Source: Desulfurococcaceae archaeon AG1 (lineage in GTDB: Archaea > Thermoproteota > Thermoprotei_A > Sulfolobales > AG1). From it: DNA of 64,000 nucleotides. Shown here piece by piece: positions 35,922-48,005 of the stretch; positions within the stretch are counted from its first letter, which is position 1; every line of letters starts with the position of its first letter. Both the position numbers and the translations under genes were made by a program. A model generated the notes under the pieces. It did not search any database. It was given only the letters and a program-made list of their open reading frames with translations, and was not told the DNA's origin. The DNA is taken from the NCBI GenBank assembly GCA_003116855.1, contig BEWT01000001.1:62001-126000 (forward strand), given 5' to 3'.

Positions 35922-36092
35922 ATGTACAGGTTAAAGAAAATTGGTGTGGGGTATTTTAAGAATCGTGTAAAGAAGAGAAAGATTGTTCAGGATAGAAGAG
36001 TATCTGAGGCTAGGGATACTGCTATAAACCAAGAGGATATTTTAAAGCTTGAACTAGAGACCCTATATATGATAGGAGCACCAGCATCCTAG
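35922..36092 (+). CDS. Small basic hypothetical protein
   Basis: 56 residues from ATG 35922 starting MYRLKKIGVGYFKNRVKKRK. GGGATGG lies a few bases upstream, and a TATA-like CTTTATATTAC (35879-35889) is correctly placed. The N-terminal half is strongly basic, the C-terminal half acidic. I do not recognise it. Confidence 0.4.
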   Translation: MYRLKKIGVGYFKNRVKKRKIVQDRRVSEARDTAINQEDILKLELETLYMIGAPAS

Positions 36093-36142
36093 TCTACAGA
36101 GCAATTAATAGCAAGTAGAGGATCCTGTGTAGAAGAGCCTGG

Positions 36143-36391
36143 TTACTGCCTAGCCATAGTATATCCCCTCAGCAATAGTAAGAGGACTATGAAGAATATC
36201 GCTACCAACAATGCAGAGATAATTAGGATAGCGATAGTGCCATCACTTAGTATAAGTGGTACGAGTCCTATGATTATTATTCCGAAGCCCTTGGTTATCG
36301 ATCCTGGAATAGCTATGGCTATAGCTATAAACACCAGGATCAATCCCAAGAATATGAGGAGGCTTCCTATAACGAGTCTCTGGAAGCTCAA
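36143..36391 (-). CDS. Small membrane protein, DUF131/TIGR00304-like
   Basis: 82 residues with two to three hydrophobic helices: LVIGSLLIFLGLILVFIAIA, then GFGIIIIGLVPLILS, then TIAILIISALLVAIFFIVLL. The GxGIIIxGxxPL element between the helices is the marker of the archaeal DUF131 family. Function is not known for the family. It is a single gene with a converging or non-coding neighbourhood. Confidence 0.65.
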   Translation of the reverse strand: MSFQRLVIGSLLIFLGLILVFIAIAIAIPGSITKGFGIIIIGLVPLILSDGTIAILIISALLVAIFFIVLLLLLRGYTMARQ

Positions 36392-36470
36392 TACTATATC
36401 CTTGATATATTATTTTCGAGGAATATTATAAGTAAGGATGAAGAGTTTGCCGAGAGCCGAGTGGTGACGA

Positions 36471-36611
36471 ATGAACCCCTGGCTGATCTGTTATAGCTCA
36501 AAAATACGGTCGCAAAACATGTGGAAATGCTTTCTTGCTGACATTTCTATGAAAGATCTAGGTCTTGTAGATTTTAGTTTAGAGCCCCGGTGCGATAATT
36601 TACTAATCTAG
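36471..36611 (+). CDS. Possible 46-residue small protein
   Basis: ATG 36471 follows GTGGTGACGA, a strong Shine-Dalgarno, and a TATA-like ATATTATAAG (36423-36432). The ORF starts MNPWLICYSSKIRSQNMWKC and ends at TAG 36609-36611. Expression signals are better than expected by chance, but the peptide resembles nothing I know. Confidence 0.3.
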   Translation: MNPWLICYSSKIRSQNMWKCFLADISMKDLGLVDFSLEPRCDNLLI

Positions 36612-36827
36612 CTAGACCTAGCCCTGATCCCTTGTGAGTGTAGGAGCTTTGAATGTAACAGATATCAAAGAGCGCTAATGATATCGGTAGCAGAGGACTG
36701 TTTTCCTTTTTGACATCCATAGGGAGGATTAATAGGTTTTGGAAATTTTCATGGGTATTGGAGCATGCCCGAAGCTACTTTTCTCCAACACGCAGGGTAT
36801 TTATAATCCTTGAAAGGTATTGCCCTC

Positions 36828-37000
36828 GATGTGGATCTCCCCACACAGGCCCCAGATGGGATGGGAGCCGCGTGCCGTTTGGCTCGACAGCAGCCCATGA
36901 CCCCGCAGGGTTAGAGATCCTGTGGGTTGAGGTGGAAGTCCCTGGATATGACCATGAATGAAAATAAAGTGATTGGAACGAACATCCAGGGACAAACGGT
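36828..37000 (+). ncRNA. Candidate structured non-coding RNA (possible family copy C)
   Basis: A TATA box (TTTATAAT, about 36800-36806) precedes a GC-rich stretch in an otherwise AT-rich 660-base gap (36392-37050). GGATCTC (36833-36839) pairs with GAGATCC (36914-36920), ATGGG..AGCC pairs with GGCT...CCCAT inside, and CACAGG (36844-36849) with CCTGTG (36919-36924) is a competing stem. GATGTGG..CCCCACA and CTGTGGGTTGAGGT echo copies A and B. A 10-bp inverted repeat GTCCCTGGAT/ATCCAGGGAC (36938-36947 and 36984-36993) closes the 3' end and may be a terminator or another domain. No known RNA family is recognised. Confidence 0.45.
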
Positions 37001-37050
37001 GTTAATCAATTGTTTTAAGCACTGGTGCTTTAAGAAATTGGGTCAGTGTA

Positions 37051-37530
37051 GTGGTTAGTGTTAGAGAGGTTCCGGCGGATCTTTTCATAGAAAGGCTTGC
37101 TGAGAAGCTGAGAGAAGATTTTGGGGAAACGATTCACCAGCCTCCCTGGGCTTTATATGTAAAGACAGGGGTTTCTAAGGAGAGACCGCCTGATAATAAT
37201 GAGTGGTGGTATTATAGAGCAGCATCTATACTTAGAAAGCTATATATAGCAGGAGAACCGATCGGTATTGAGAGGTTCAGAACAATATATGGTGGGAGAA
37301 AGAGGAGAGGAGCTGCGCCTCCTCACTTTAGAAAGGCTAGCGGCTCTATTATAAGAAAGATCCTGCAGCAGCTTGAGAGGGCTGGGCTTGTTGCAAGAAC
37401 CAGGAGAGGAAGGATCCTTACCTCGAAGGGTAGATCCTATCTCGATTCAGTAGCACTAGAGGTATTTAGAGAGGCTGTTAATAAGCATCCTGAGCTTATT
37501 AAATACGGGCCTAGGGCGCTAAGGGGGTAA
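37051..37530 (+). CDS. rps19e: 30S ribosomal protein S19e
   Basis: Archaeal/eukaryotic small-subunit protein needed for 3' end processing of pre-16S/18S rRNA. VSVREVPADLFIERLAEKL, the aromatic WWYYRAASILRKLY and YGGRKRRGAAPPHFRKASGS are conserved, with the winged-helix tail ILTSKGRSYLDSVA. 159 residues is normal. The start is GTG 37051. First gene of a compact eight-gene operon. Confidence 0.96.
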   Translation: MVSVREVPADLFIERLAEKLREDFGETIHQPPWALYVKTGVSKERPPDNNEWWYYRAASILRKLYIAGEPIGIERFRTIYGGRKRRGAAPPHFRKASGSIIRKILQQLERAGLVARTRRGRILTSKGRSYLDSVALEVFREAVNKHPELIKYGPRALRG

Positions 37531-37536
37531 AGTGGT

Positions 37537-37908
37537 ATGAGTATAGAGGGCGGTGAGTACGAGATCTCAGATGAGGAGCTTGAGCTTATAAAGAGGAGGA
37601 AGATGGCTGAGCTTGCTAGGAGGGCTGAGCAGGAGAGGGTTAGGAAGGAGAGGGAGGCTGCTGAGGAGGCTCTGAGGCAAGAGCTTCTAAGGAGGATCCT
37701 GACATACGAGGCTAGGGAGAGGCTTGCTAACCTCAGGCTTGTTAAGCCAGAGCTTGTAAAATCCCTCGAGGATCAGTTGATAGCGCTTGCACAAAGCGGT
37801 AGAATAAAGATCCCGATCTCCGATGATGAGCTAAAGACAATCCTCCAAAACCTATTTGAGAGGACGAGAAGGGATATTAGGATAAATATTAGGGAGAAGG
37901 GGTGGTGA
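37537..37908 (+). CDS. PDCD5-related DNA-binding protein
   Basis: 123 residues of the archaeal PDCD5/TFAR19 family. A long charged N-terminal helix ([20 protein letters not shown]) leads to a three-helix bundle with [20 protein letters not shown] and [16 protein letters not shown], and ends [13 protein letters not shown]. Archaeal members bind DNA and possibly ribosome-related partners; the exact role is unsettled. ATG 37537 is six bases after the S19e stop. Confidence 0.93.
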   Translation: MSIEGGEYEISDEELELIKRRKMAELARRAEQERVRKEREAAEEALRQELLRRILTYEARERLANLRLVKPELVKSLEDQLIALAQSGRIKIPISDDELKTILQNLFERTRRDIRINIREKGW

Positions 37909-37909
37909 C

Positions 37910-38068
37910 GTGGCAAGGGCAAAGCCTCTTGCAAAGAAACTCAGGCTGATAAATAGGGAGAAGAGCAACTCCCCCATACCAGTATGGGTTATAGCCAAGA
38001 CTATGAGGAAGATAAGGTATAGACCCAGGCTTAGGCATTGGAGGAGGAGCAAGCTAAAGGATGTGTAG
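37910..38068 (+). CDS. rpl39e: 50S ribosomal protein L39e
   Basis: Tiny (52-residue) basic protein of the exit tunnel. GTG 37910 opens [18 protein letters not shown], then [19 protein letters not shown] and the tail [11 protein letters not shown], all diagnostic. The GTGGTGACGTGG context supplies a Shine-Dalgarno. It lies one base after PDCD5 and nine bases before L31e. Confidence 0.96.
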   Translation: MARAKPLAKKLRLINREKSNSPIPVWVIAKTMRKIRYRPRLRHWRRSKLKDV

Positions 38069-38077
38069 GTGGTGTAG

Positions 38078-38362
38078 ATGGTGAAGGAGAAGGACGAGGC
38101 AGTCTATATCATACCCCTCAGCAGGGTATACTGGGGAGGGAGTAGAAGGACAAGGGGTAAGAGGGCTATTAGGTTTATAAGGGAGTTTGTTAAGAGGCAC
38201 TTCGGAGCCGAAAGGGTTATTGTGGATAACATGGTTAATGAGCACATATTTAGCTACAAGATCGAGAAACCTCCTAGGAGGATTGCTGTAAAGGTTATAA
38301 AGATCGATGAGAAGATCTACAAGGTATTGCTAGCAGTGCCGGTTAAGAGATCCTCAAAATAG
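38078..38362 (+). CDS. rpl31e: 50S ribosomal protein L31e
   Basis: Large-subunit protein at the polypeptide exit site. EAVYIIPLSRVYWGGSRRTRG and KRAIRFIREFVKRHFGAERV match the family. 94 residues is normal. ATG 38078 with GGTGG upstream. Confidence 0.96.
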   Translation: MVKEKDEAVYIIPLSRVYWGGSRRTRGKRAIRFIREFVKRHFGAERVIVDNMVNEHIFSYKIEKPPRRIAVKVIKIDEKIYKVLLAVPVKRSSK

Positions 38363-38383
38363 CCAGAACACCAGGGAGTAGAG

Positions 38384-39070
38384 ATGGCTATAGCGGTTGA
38401 GAAGGCCGACATAATGGGTAACCCTAACATAGGTGTCTATGTTTTCGCAAACAACGAGCTCGCAATAGCACCTCCAATCGTGGATCAAGGGTTCGAGGAA
38501 ATGCTGCTAAGGGTTCTGAGGGTGAAGAGGGTTATTAAAACAAAGGTTGGGGATACAGTGCTTCCGGGAGTAATGGTGGCTGGGAATGATAAAGGGATCC
38601 TGGTTCCAAGAACTATAAAGGATGAGGAGCTTAGAGCAATTAAAGAAGGCTTTAGCGGGAACATAGCTATTATAAAGGCTCCCCCAAACGCTCTGGGTAA
38701 TATCATTGTGGCCAACTCAAGGGCAGCCATGATCCATAAGGGTTTAGATGACGAGGTGGCAAAGCTTGTGAAAGAAACCCTAGAAGTTGAGGTCGTTGTA
38801 AAGGGCACGATCGCTGGACTTATAACGGTAGGCTCTGCAGCTGTTATGACCAATAGGGGCGGGGTTGTCCACCCAGATGCTAAGGAGGAAGAGCTTAGAT
38901 ACCTATCAGATCTATTCAAAGTAGCCGTTGATGTTTCCTCGGTCAACTTCGGTGTTTTCTTCGTTAAATCAGGTATTGTGGCTAACGATTACGGTGTTAT
39001 AGTTGGTTCGAGAACAACTGGTCCTGAAATATTAAGGATAAGTAGAATACTTGGTGGGGAGACTGGTTGA
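38384..39070 (+). CDS. eif6: Translation initiation factor aIF6
   Basis: Anti-association factor that binds the large subunit and blocks early joining. Five-fold pseudosymmetric beta-alpha repeats are visible, with NPNIGVYVFANNELAIAPP, GNDKGILVPRTIKDEEL, NALGNIIVANSRAAMIHKG and YGVIVGSRTTGPEILRI. 228 residues is typical. Its stop overlaps the L18a start by four bases. Confidence 0.96.
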   Translation: MAIAVEKADIMGNPNIGVYVFANNELAIAPPIVDQGFEEMLLRVLRVKRVIKTKVGDTVLPGVMVAGNDKGILVPRTIKDEELRAIKEGFSGNIAIIKAPPNALGNIIVANSRAAMIHKGLDDEVAKLVKETLEVEVVVKGTIAGLITVGSAAVMTNRGGVVHPDAKEEELRYLSDLFKVAVDVSSVNFGVFFVKSGIVANDYGVIVGSRTTGPEILRISRILGGETG

Positions 39071-39333
39071 GCGAGGTGAAGATCTACAGGATCCAAGGGC
39101 TCGCGCTCTTCAGCAGCGATAAGTATCCCGAGTGGAGGAAGTTCTCATTAGAAGTGAGAGCCATTAAAAAGGAACACGCGATTGAGTATGTATACTCTGT
39201 TATGGGTAGCAGGCATGGGATTAAGAGGGCTAATATAAAGATCATGAGTGTTGAAGAGATAACCCCGGAGGAGGCTAGGAATAGCTTCATAAGGGATCTG
39301 TCGAGGATAGAAGGGTGGGAGATTGTCAAGTAA
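39067..39333 (+). CDS. rpl18a: 50S ribosomal protein L18a (LX)
   Basis: 88-residue archaeal L18Ae/LX. KIYRIQGLALFSSDKYPEWRKF, then KEHAIEYVYSVMGSRHGIKR and IKIMSVEEITPEEA are conserved. Start TTG 39067 overlaps the aIF6 stop, and its end overlaps the prefoldin start by 11 bases. Confidence 0.95.
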   Translation: MSEVKIYRIQGLALFSSDKYPEWRKFSLEVRAIKKEHAIEYVYSVMGSRHGIKRANIKIMSVEEITPEEARNSFIRDLSRIEGWEIVK

Positions 39334-39811
39334 GGCTCAGGGGCCGAGGATAACCTATAGAGAGGCTGTTGAGAGGCTTGTAAGCGATATAAACAGGATC
39401 GAGGAGTATATAAGATCTCTCCAACAGAATGCAAACATAGTGCTAGCAGAGCTTGAAGAGCTGAGGATAGCTAGGGAAGCGCTCGAACAGCTAAAACAAT
39501 ACAAAGGCGAGGAAGCCTTGCTAGCACTGGATAGGAGGGGGCATGTTATGGCCAGGGGTATAATAACTGGTAAGGATAAGGTTGTTGCAAGCATAGGGGG
39601 CGATTTCCTCATGGAGCTCCCCATAGATGAGGCTATAAAGATCGTGACCGCAAAGGAGGGGGATCTTAGAAATACTCTCAACGCCATTAACCAGGAGATC
39701 TCGTCGGCATATGCTTTATACGAGAAGCTCAGGGCAACGCTGAGCAGACTCATAGAAGAGGCTGAGAAGAGGGCTGCTGAGCAGAGGAGAGAGCAGCCCG
39801 GGAGCGGTTAG
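39323..39811 (+). CDS. pfdA: Prefoldin subunit alpha
   Basis: Subunit of the jellyfish-like chaperone that hands unfolded proteins to the thermosome. Two long coiled-coil helices (RLVSDINRIEEYIRSLQQNA and LRNTLNAINQEISSAYALYE) flank a beta hairpin with GHVMARGIITGKDKVVASIG and GGDFLMELPIDEAI. 162 residues. Start TTG 39323. Confidence 0.93.
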   Translation: MSSKAQGPRITYREAVERLVSDINRIEEYIRSLQQNANIVLAELEELRIAREALEQLKQYKGEEALLALDRRGHVMARGIITGKDKVVASIGGDFLMELPIDEAIKIVTAKEGDLRNTLNAINQEISSAYALYEKLRATLSRLIEEAEKRAAEQRREQPGSG

Positions 39812-39812
39812 T

Positions 39813-40748
39813 TTGTTCAAGGCTTTAAAAAACGTTTTCGGATCTATTAGATCCGCTATATCTAAAGGGATCTCGGAAGCACTGGGAGCAATAGCTTCGA
39901 GAGAGATTAGATACGACGATATAGCCAAGAGATCCGACGAGCTTGTGGTAAGACTAGTAGAGGCTGACATAGCATACGAGGTTGCGGAAGAGATAGTGAT
40001 AGGCGTTGCTAAAAGGCTTGATGGTGTTAGGATAAGCAGGTTCGAGGATCTAGACGCTGTTGTTGAGGATAAGCTGAGAGAGGCTATAAAAGAAATACTA
40101 TTGAGGGGCGTGTGGAAAGGAGATCTTGTGAAACTAGCAGCTGAGAGGAAACCCCTGAAACTGGTATTCATGGGCGTGAATGGCGTTGGGAAAACCACAA
40201 CCATAGCTAAGGTGGCTAGGTTCTTCACAAAACATGGTTTAAAGGTATTGGTAGTGGCTGGTGATACCTTCAGGGCTGGGGCTCAGGAGCAGCTCGCAAT
40301 CCACTGCTCGAGACTGGGTGTTCCTTTCTTCAGGGCTAAATATGGCTCAGACCCCGGTGCAGTTGTTTACGATGCTGTGAGGCATGCTGAGAAACAGGGC
40401 TATGATGTGGTGCTTATAGATACTGCTGGGAGGCAGCATACCGATAGGGATCTCATGGAGGAGATCAAGAAGATCGTGAGGGTCTCGAAGCCAGACCTAA
40501 AGATCCTTGTGCTAGATTCCCTCACAGGAAACGATGCGGTTAACCAGGCTAGAGAGTTTGATAAATACGTTGGTGTCGATGCAGCGATACTAACAAAGCT
40601 AGATGCCAACGCCACCGGGGGCTCTGCTATAAGCATAATAGCATCGATAGGAAAGCCGATAATATTTGTTGGTGTTGGTCAGGGTTACGATGATCTTGAG
40701 CAATACGATCCAGAAAAGATCCTCGAGAGAATCTTTGGTAGGGAGTAA
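39813..40748 (+). CDS. ftsY: Signal recognition particle receptor FtsY
   Basis: SRP receptor GTPase that docks ribosomes at the membrane. An N domain leads to the G domain with GVNGVGKTTTIAKVARF (G1), DTFRAGAQEQLA, DTAGRQHTDRDLM (G3), TKLDANATGGSAI (G4) and GVGQGYDDLEQYDPE. At 311 residues it is the short archaeal form without the acidic A domain. Start TTG 39813, one base after the prefoldin stop. Last gene of the operon. Confidence 0.96.
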   Translation: MFKALKNVFGSIRSAISKGISEALGAIASREIRYDDIAKRSDELVVRLVEADIAYEVAEEIVIGVAKRLDGVRISRFEDLDAVVEDKLREAIKEILLRGVWKGDLVKLAAERKPLKLVFMGVNGVGKTTTIAKVARFFTKHGLKVLVVAGDTFRAGAQEQLAIHCSRLGVPFFRAKYGSDPGAVVYDAVRHAEKQGYDVVLIDTAGRQHTDRDLMEEIKKIVRVSKPDLKILVLDSLTGNDAVNQAREFDKYVGVDAAILTKLDANATGGSAISIIASIGKPIIFVGVGQGYDDLEQYDPEKILERIFGRE

Positions 40749-40757
40749 AGGTTATAC

Positions 40758-42110
40758 TCAGAGGATCACAGAGCTTATACCACCACTCGGGCTCACAGCT
40801 CTACAGATCTTCTCAAAACCTATCCTCGACAGTGGTTTTGATAGATGCTTCATATTACGTGGAGGAGGTTTATAGACCCCGATCTTGATATTCCTCTCAA
40901 CCCTCACCTTTACCTTCGACGCATTCCTATCTCTATACCCGCACCTCCTACACCTATAACCCTTACCACTACCCATGCTCTCCATACTCCCACCACATAC
41001 CGGGCATTTAGGAGGGATCTCGATATACTTCTCAGCAAGCTTCAAGATCCTAAGCTCCTCAGCATTGATCACAGGGGTTTCTGTCAATTCCAAGAGCCAT
41101 GGCTTAACAGAACCCCCAACAGCTATTATATCGCCTTTCACAAGCTCCCTAGCAACCCTGTTAGCCTCCCCTATCTCTTTATAGATAGCCACAGTGATCT
41201 CAGCGCCATCAGAGATCTTTAGAAGCACATCCCCACCCCTCATGATCCTAGGGTTATCAACAACCACTCCCTTAAAAAGCCCTGTCCTATAGTATTTGGC
41301 ATCGCTAATGCCCCTCGGGATCAGGTGTTGATCCGTAGCCTGGTTAGTCCTCAGGATCATATATCCCTCAAGCCCCTTAGCACTAAGTATCTCGTAGGCC
41401 TTAACCAGTATTGAGGGGTTCTCACCCCTTATCCCCAGCGCTACTGGAGCTCCTGTCGAGGGCTTGATCAGGATCTTCCCTGTTTCTCGATCTATGTTAT
41501 TGAATGTGAGGGGACTTGTAAGTCTATCCATTTCAACAACGCTATCTCGATCTATGTGTACGTCCTCAATATCCTCTGAGTATGCTAGAAGCTCGTAGGT
41601 GCAGTCACCCTCGTAGAGGTGGTATGCTACGGATCCGAGAGCACCTATAACGCCCCTCCCACCAATATGGATCTTTCCACCGAGTTTCTCTATAACCCTC
41701 ATGGCATAGGTTATATCGGCTACATCTGTTAAGAGGTGTATATATATTTTTCTAGCAAGCATCCTATCGATCTTACCGATTATCGATATAAGCCCCGGCT
41801 CCCTACCAGGCATAGATCTCGTGTCGAGAAGTGCTAGCGCGATCTCTACAACCTCTCCCAGGTCTCGCTCCTCCCCCGCGATGTGTAGGGAGAGTGCCCC
41901 GTTCCCCCTTGTCTTGAAAGGGATAGAGGGGTTAAGCCTGACTAGTAAGGGGTAGTCGATAAGCTTTACTCTAGATCCTAGGGGGGTTCTTGATAGCTCT
42001 TTAAGGAGCCTATATATATAGAACGTAGTACACCCCCACCCAAAAGTATCGAGATCATCTACTCCTAGGTGGAGTACTGGTAGCTTTTCACCAAACCCCT
42101 CAGGATCCAT
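40758..42110 (-). CDS. tiaS: tRNA(Ile2) agmatinylcytidine synthetase TiaS
   Basis: ATP-dependent enzyme that adds agmatine to C34 of tRNA-Ile(CAT), so that it reads AUA. LGVDDLDTFGWGCTTFYIYRL is the N-terminal kinase-like motif; TGAPVALGIRGENPSILVKA and NQATDQHLIPRG belong to the catalytic core; an OB-fold and a zinc ribbon with CPVCGGS and CRRCGYR are at the C terminus. 450 residues. It faces FtsY tail to tail (nine bases apart). The last 50 residues continue past the zinc ribbon. Confidence 0.94.
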   Translation of the reverse strand: MDPEGFGEKLPVLHLGVDDLDTFGWGCTTFYIYRLLKELSRTPLGSRVKLIDYPLLVRLNPSIPFKTRGNGALSLHIAGEERDLGEVVEIALALLDTRSMPGREPGLISIIGKIDRMLARKIYIHLLTDVADITYAMRVIEKLGGKIHIGGRGVIGALGSVAYHLYEGDCTYELLAYSEDIEDVHIDRDSVVEMDRLTSPLTFNNIDRETGKILIKPSTGAPVALGIRGENPSILVKAYEILSAKGLEGYMILRTNQATDQHLIPRGISDAKYYRTGLFKGVVVDNPRIMRGGDVLLKISDGAEITVAIYKEIGEANRVARELVKGDIIAVGGSVKPWLLELTETPVINAEELRILKLAEKYIEIPPKCPVCGGSMESMGSGKGYRCRRCGYRDRNASKVKVRVERNIKIGVYKPPPRNMKHLSKPLSRIGFEKICRAVSPSGGISSVIL

Positions 42111-42241
42111 GTGTATTCCACACCATAATAGCTAGAGGTATAATTAAATAGGTTCTTTTATCCATGGTAGAGAGATTCTGGTGGTGAGCAGCCTTTAGGA
42201 ACAGACTGATCTATCTCCAACCAGTATCAAGATCCACATCA

Positions 42242-43060
42242 ATGGTAATGGGTGTGAAGGAAATACTATATAGGGGTAGGACTAAGTATCAAGAGGTAGA
42301 GATAGTAGTCTTCGAAGAATATGGTCTCTCATTAATACTCGATGGGTTGGTGCAATCAACAGAGGCTGACGAGGCTATATATCACGAAGCCCTTGTACAC
42401 CCAGCAATGGTTACACACGGATCGCCTGGGAGTGTTTTAATAATAGGTGGTGGCGAGGGTTATACGTTGAGAGAGGTTCTGAGGTATAGGAGTGTTAGGA
42501 GGGCTGTTATGGTTGACATAGATGGCGAGCTTGTTGAGCTGGCTAAGAAATACCTGGGAAGGATACATAGGAATAGCTTTAACGATCCCAGGGCGAGTGT
42601 TGTTATAATGGATGGTCTTGAATATGTTGAGAAAACAAAAGAGATCTTCGATGTTGTTATCGTTGATCTGACAGACCCCTACGGACCCGAGATAGGTAGG
42701 AAGCTATATACAGAGGATTTCTATAGAAAGCTCTATTCATTGACAAGCGATAAGGGTGTTGTGGTCACCCAGGCTGGGTGTTCTTTCTACTATCCAGAAT
42801 ACTACCAGGGGATCTTTAAGAATATGGAGAGGGTGTATAGATATGTTAGGGGATACTCAATATGGGTCCCCTCGTTCGGATACGCCGTAAGCTATGTGAT
42901 CGCTTCGAAGAATAGGGATCCAGGCTCTATGAGCGGTGATGAGGTAGATAAGATCCTTAGAGAAGAGGGTGTTGAGGGGTTAAAAATATACTCGGGCTCT
43001 CTACATGAGAGCCTGATGAAAGCACCAGCTATTCTTCCTAGCTTCTCTACTTCCCCTTGA
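42242..43060 (+). CDS. speE: Spermidine synthase-like aminopropyltransferase
   Basis: Transfers aminopropyl groups from decarboxylated SAM to polyamines. VLIIGGGEGYTLREVLRY is the SAM-type loop, followed by VDIDGELVELAKKYL and VDLTDPYGPEIGRKLYTEDFY with the catalytic Asp motif. In thermophilic crenarchaea these enzymes build long-chain polyamines from cadaverine, putrescine or agmatine; the substrate cannot be set here. ATG 42242 or 42248 (MGVKEILYRG). Its 3' end overlaps the next gene on the other strand by 14 bases. Confidence 0.9.
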   Translation: MVMGVKEILYRGRTKYQEVEIVVFEEYGLSLILDGLVQSTEADEAIYHEALVHPAMVTHGSPGSVLIIGGGEGYTLREVLRYRSVRRAVMVDIDGELVELAKKYLGRIHRNSFNDPRASVVIMDGLEYVEKTKEIFDVVIVDLTDPYGPEIGRKLYTEDFYRKLYSLTSDKGVVVTQAGCSFYYPEYYQGIFKNMERVYRYVRGYSIWVPSFGYAVSYVIASKNRDPGSMSGDEVDKILREEGVEGLKIYSGSLHESLMKAPAILPSFSTSP

Positions 43061-45038
43061 ACTCTGGCTTTCTCTTCTGGAGGAAGGCTGACACACCCTC
43101 TATGAGATCCTCTGTGGAGAACAGGATTGAGAATAAAGCTCTCTCAAGGGCTAGTCCGGAGTATAGCGGGGCCTCGCCTCCAAGATGTATAGCAGCCTTG
43201 CTCATCATTATAGCTATTGGGGGCTTCTCAGCAAGCTTAGATGCTAAGGCCCTCACCTCGTTCTCAAGCATGTTGTGGGGCACCACCCTATTAACAAGAC
43301 CGATCCTCTCAGCCTCCTTCGCAGGTATTTGGTCACCGAGCATTACTATCTCCTTAGCCCTCCCAACACCAACAATCCTCGTGAGCCTCTGTGTCCCACC
43401 AGCCCCTGGTATGAGGCCGAGGTTTATCTCTGGCTGTCCCAGAACAGCGTTCTCGGAAGCTATTCTGAGATCACATGCCATAGCAAGCTCAAGCCCTCCG
43501 CCGAGTGCGTAGCCATTGATAGCTGCTATTACAGGCTTCGGGATGGTCTCGATCTTGTTGAGCGCCTCCTGGAATCTTTTAGAGTATATATATGCATTCA
43601 CGGGATTAGCGTTTGTGAACGCTGTTACATCAGCACCGGCTGAGAAGGCCCTCCCACTCCCAGTTATCACTATAACCCTCACACTCTCATCCGTTTCTAG
43701 CTCTTCTATAGCTCTGGAGATCTCGTCTATCATCTCGGGGGATATGGCGTTGAGCCTCTCAGGCCTGTTGAGCACTATCCACGCAACCCTGTTCTCCTTC
43801 CTCACCGTGATCGTCTTCAGCCTCTTCTCCTCTACACCAGCGTATGTGTAGAAACCGCTCCCCGTTTTTACACCTAGTTTGTTCTCAGAGACCATTTTTA
43901 GTAACAACCCTGTAGGGGCGTTATGCTTCATAGATTCTTTCGAGCTTATCGCTCTAAGCCTCTCAACAACAGCGTCAACACCCCACTGGTCAGCCATCTC
44001 GAGTATACCGCGTGGGTAGCCGAGGCCTAGCTTCACAGCCGTATCGATCGTTCCGGGCGAGTCTACATATCCATTCTCTAGCAGGAATGCAGCTTCGTTA
44101 ATCATTGGTGCGAAGAGCTCAACGATATCGACCCTCTCACCCTCCTCCCTTGGTATAGATGGTCTTGAATATACACCTGGTGCTTGGTATGTGTAGAAAC
44201 CCTTGCCGCTCTTCATTCCGAGTTCTTTCTTCTCTAGCTTCTCGACAATAGATCTGCATACCCTGGCTTTAAATCCTCTAGCACTCATCTCGCTGAATAT
44301 AAAGGCAACAACATCTATTCCTGTGAAGTCGACAAGCTCGAAAACACCCATTGGAAGCCCAGCCCTGTATCTTAGGGCACTATCTATAGCCTGGATCGAG
44401 AAACCCTCTTCTTCAACCATGTAGCATGCTTGCTCTATGAGTCTTGAGAGAAGTCTGTTAACGATAAAGCCTGGGATATCCTTGTTAACGATCACGATCT
44501 CCTTACCCATCTTCTTAGCAATCTCTACAGTGATCTTGAGTGTTTCGTCAGAGGTCTGGGGACCTCTGACGATCTCTACGAGGGGCATTAATGGTGGTGG
44601 GTTGAAGAAATGCATACCAATAACCATCTCAGGTTTCGATGTTGCCGAGGCTATTTCTCCTATTGGTAGTGAGGAGGTGTTCGTAGCAAGGATCACGCCC
44701 GGTCTTGCACTCCTATCAAGTCTTGAGAATATCTGTTTCTTCAGTTCTATATTCTCGGGCACTGCTTCTATCACGAAATCGGCTTCTCTAGCAGACTCCT
44801 CTAGATCTAGCGAGGTTTTTATTCTAGACATTATCGTCTCGACATCCTCTCTAACGCTCCCCTTCTCCCTCAGCTTCGAGAGGCTCCATCTGATCCTCTC
44901 AAGCGCCCTATCAAGGATCTCTTTAGATATGTCAACGAGAATCACATTATAGCCGGCTATAGCGGCTACCTCAGCTATACCGTGTCCCATTGTGCCAGCA
45001 CCGACAACAAGGATCTTTTTAACATCACGCACAACCAA
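43047..45038 (-). CDS. 3-hydroxyacyl-CoA dehydrogenase/enoyl-CoA hydratase fusion
   Basis: Bifunctional enzyme of about 663 residues. N-terminal NAD fold: KILVVGAGTMGHGIAEVAAI, then the dehydrogenase core MHFFNPPPLMPLVEIVRG and KDIPGFIVNRLLSRL; a second C-terminal 3HCDH domain follows; then an enoyl-CoA hydratase with VIVITGSGRAFSAGADV and ALGGGLELAMACDLRIA. In crenarchaea such fusions act as crotonyl-CoA hydratase/3-hydroxybutyryl-CoA dehydrogenase in the 4-hydroxybutyrate carbon-fixation cycles; fatty-acid oxidation is the alternative. TTG 45038 has GGTG six bases upstream; TTG 45050 and GTG 45032 are also in frame. Confidence 0.92.
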   Translation of the reverse strand: MVVRDVKKILVVGAGTMGHGIAEVAAIAGYNVILVDISKEILDRALERIRWSLSKLREKGSVREDVETIMSRIKTSLDLEESAREADFVIEAVPENIELKKQIFSRLDRSARPGVILATNTSSLPIGEIASATSKPEMVIGMHFFNPPPLMPLVEIVRGPQTSDETLKITVEIAKKMGKEIVIVNKDIPGFIVNRLLSRLIEQACYMVEEEGFSIQAIDSALRYRAGLPMGVFELVDFTGIDVVAFIFSEMSARGFKARVCRSIVEKLEKKELGMKSGKGFYTYQAPGVYSRPSIPREEGERVDIVELFAPMINEAAFLLENGYVDSPGTIDTAVKLGLGYPRGILEMADQWGVDAVVERLRAISSKESMKHNAPTGLLLKMVSENKLGVKTGSGFYTYAGVEEKRLKTITVRKENRVAWIVLNRPERLNAISPEMIDEISRAIEELETDESVRVIVITGSGRAFSAGADVTAFTNANPVNAYIYSKRFQEALNKIETIPKPVIAAINGYALGGGLELAMACDLRIASENAVLGQPEINLGLIPGAGGTQRLTRIVGVGRAKEIVMLGDQIPAKEAERIGLVNRVVPHNMLENEVRALASKLAEKPPIAIMMSKAAIHLGGEAPLYSGLALERALFSILFSTEDLIEGVSAFLQKRKPEFKGK

Positions 45039-45143
45039 GAAACACACCAAAGAAGTAACCGTGAAGGGGTAAATATCTTAGCATTTCCTCTTAACAAAGG
45101 AAAAAGACTAGTTTAATAAGTTAATAGCGTGATAGCATTCTGA

Positions 45144-47983
<2,840 letters not shown>

Positions 47984-48005
47984 CATTATCTCAGCAATAT
48001 AACCC

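Noticed and set aside
36938-36993. H/ACA RNA, because CCCTGGAT/ATCCAGGG is followed by ACA
   Set aside because: No internal pseudouridylation pocket or upper stem can be drawn in the loop.
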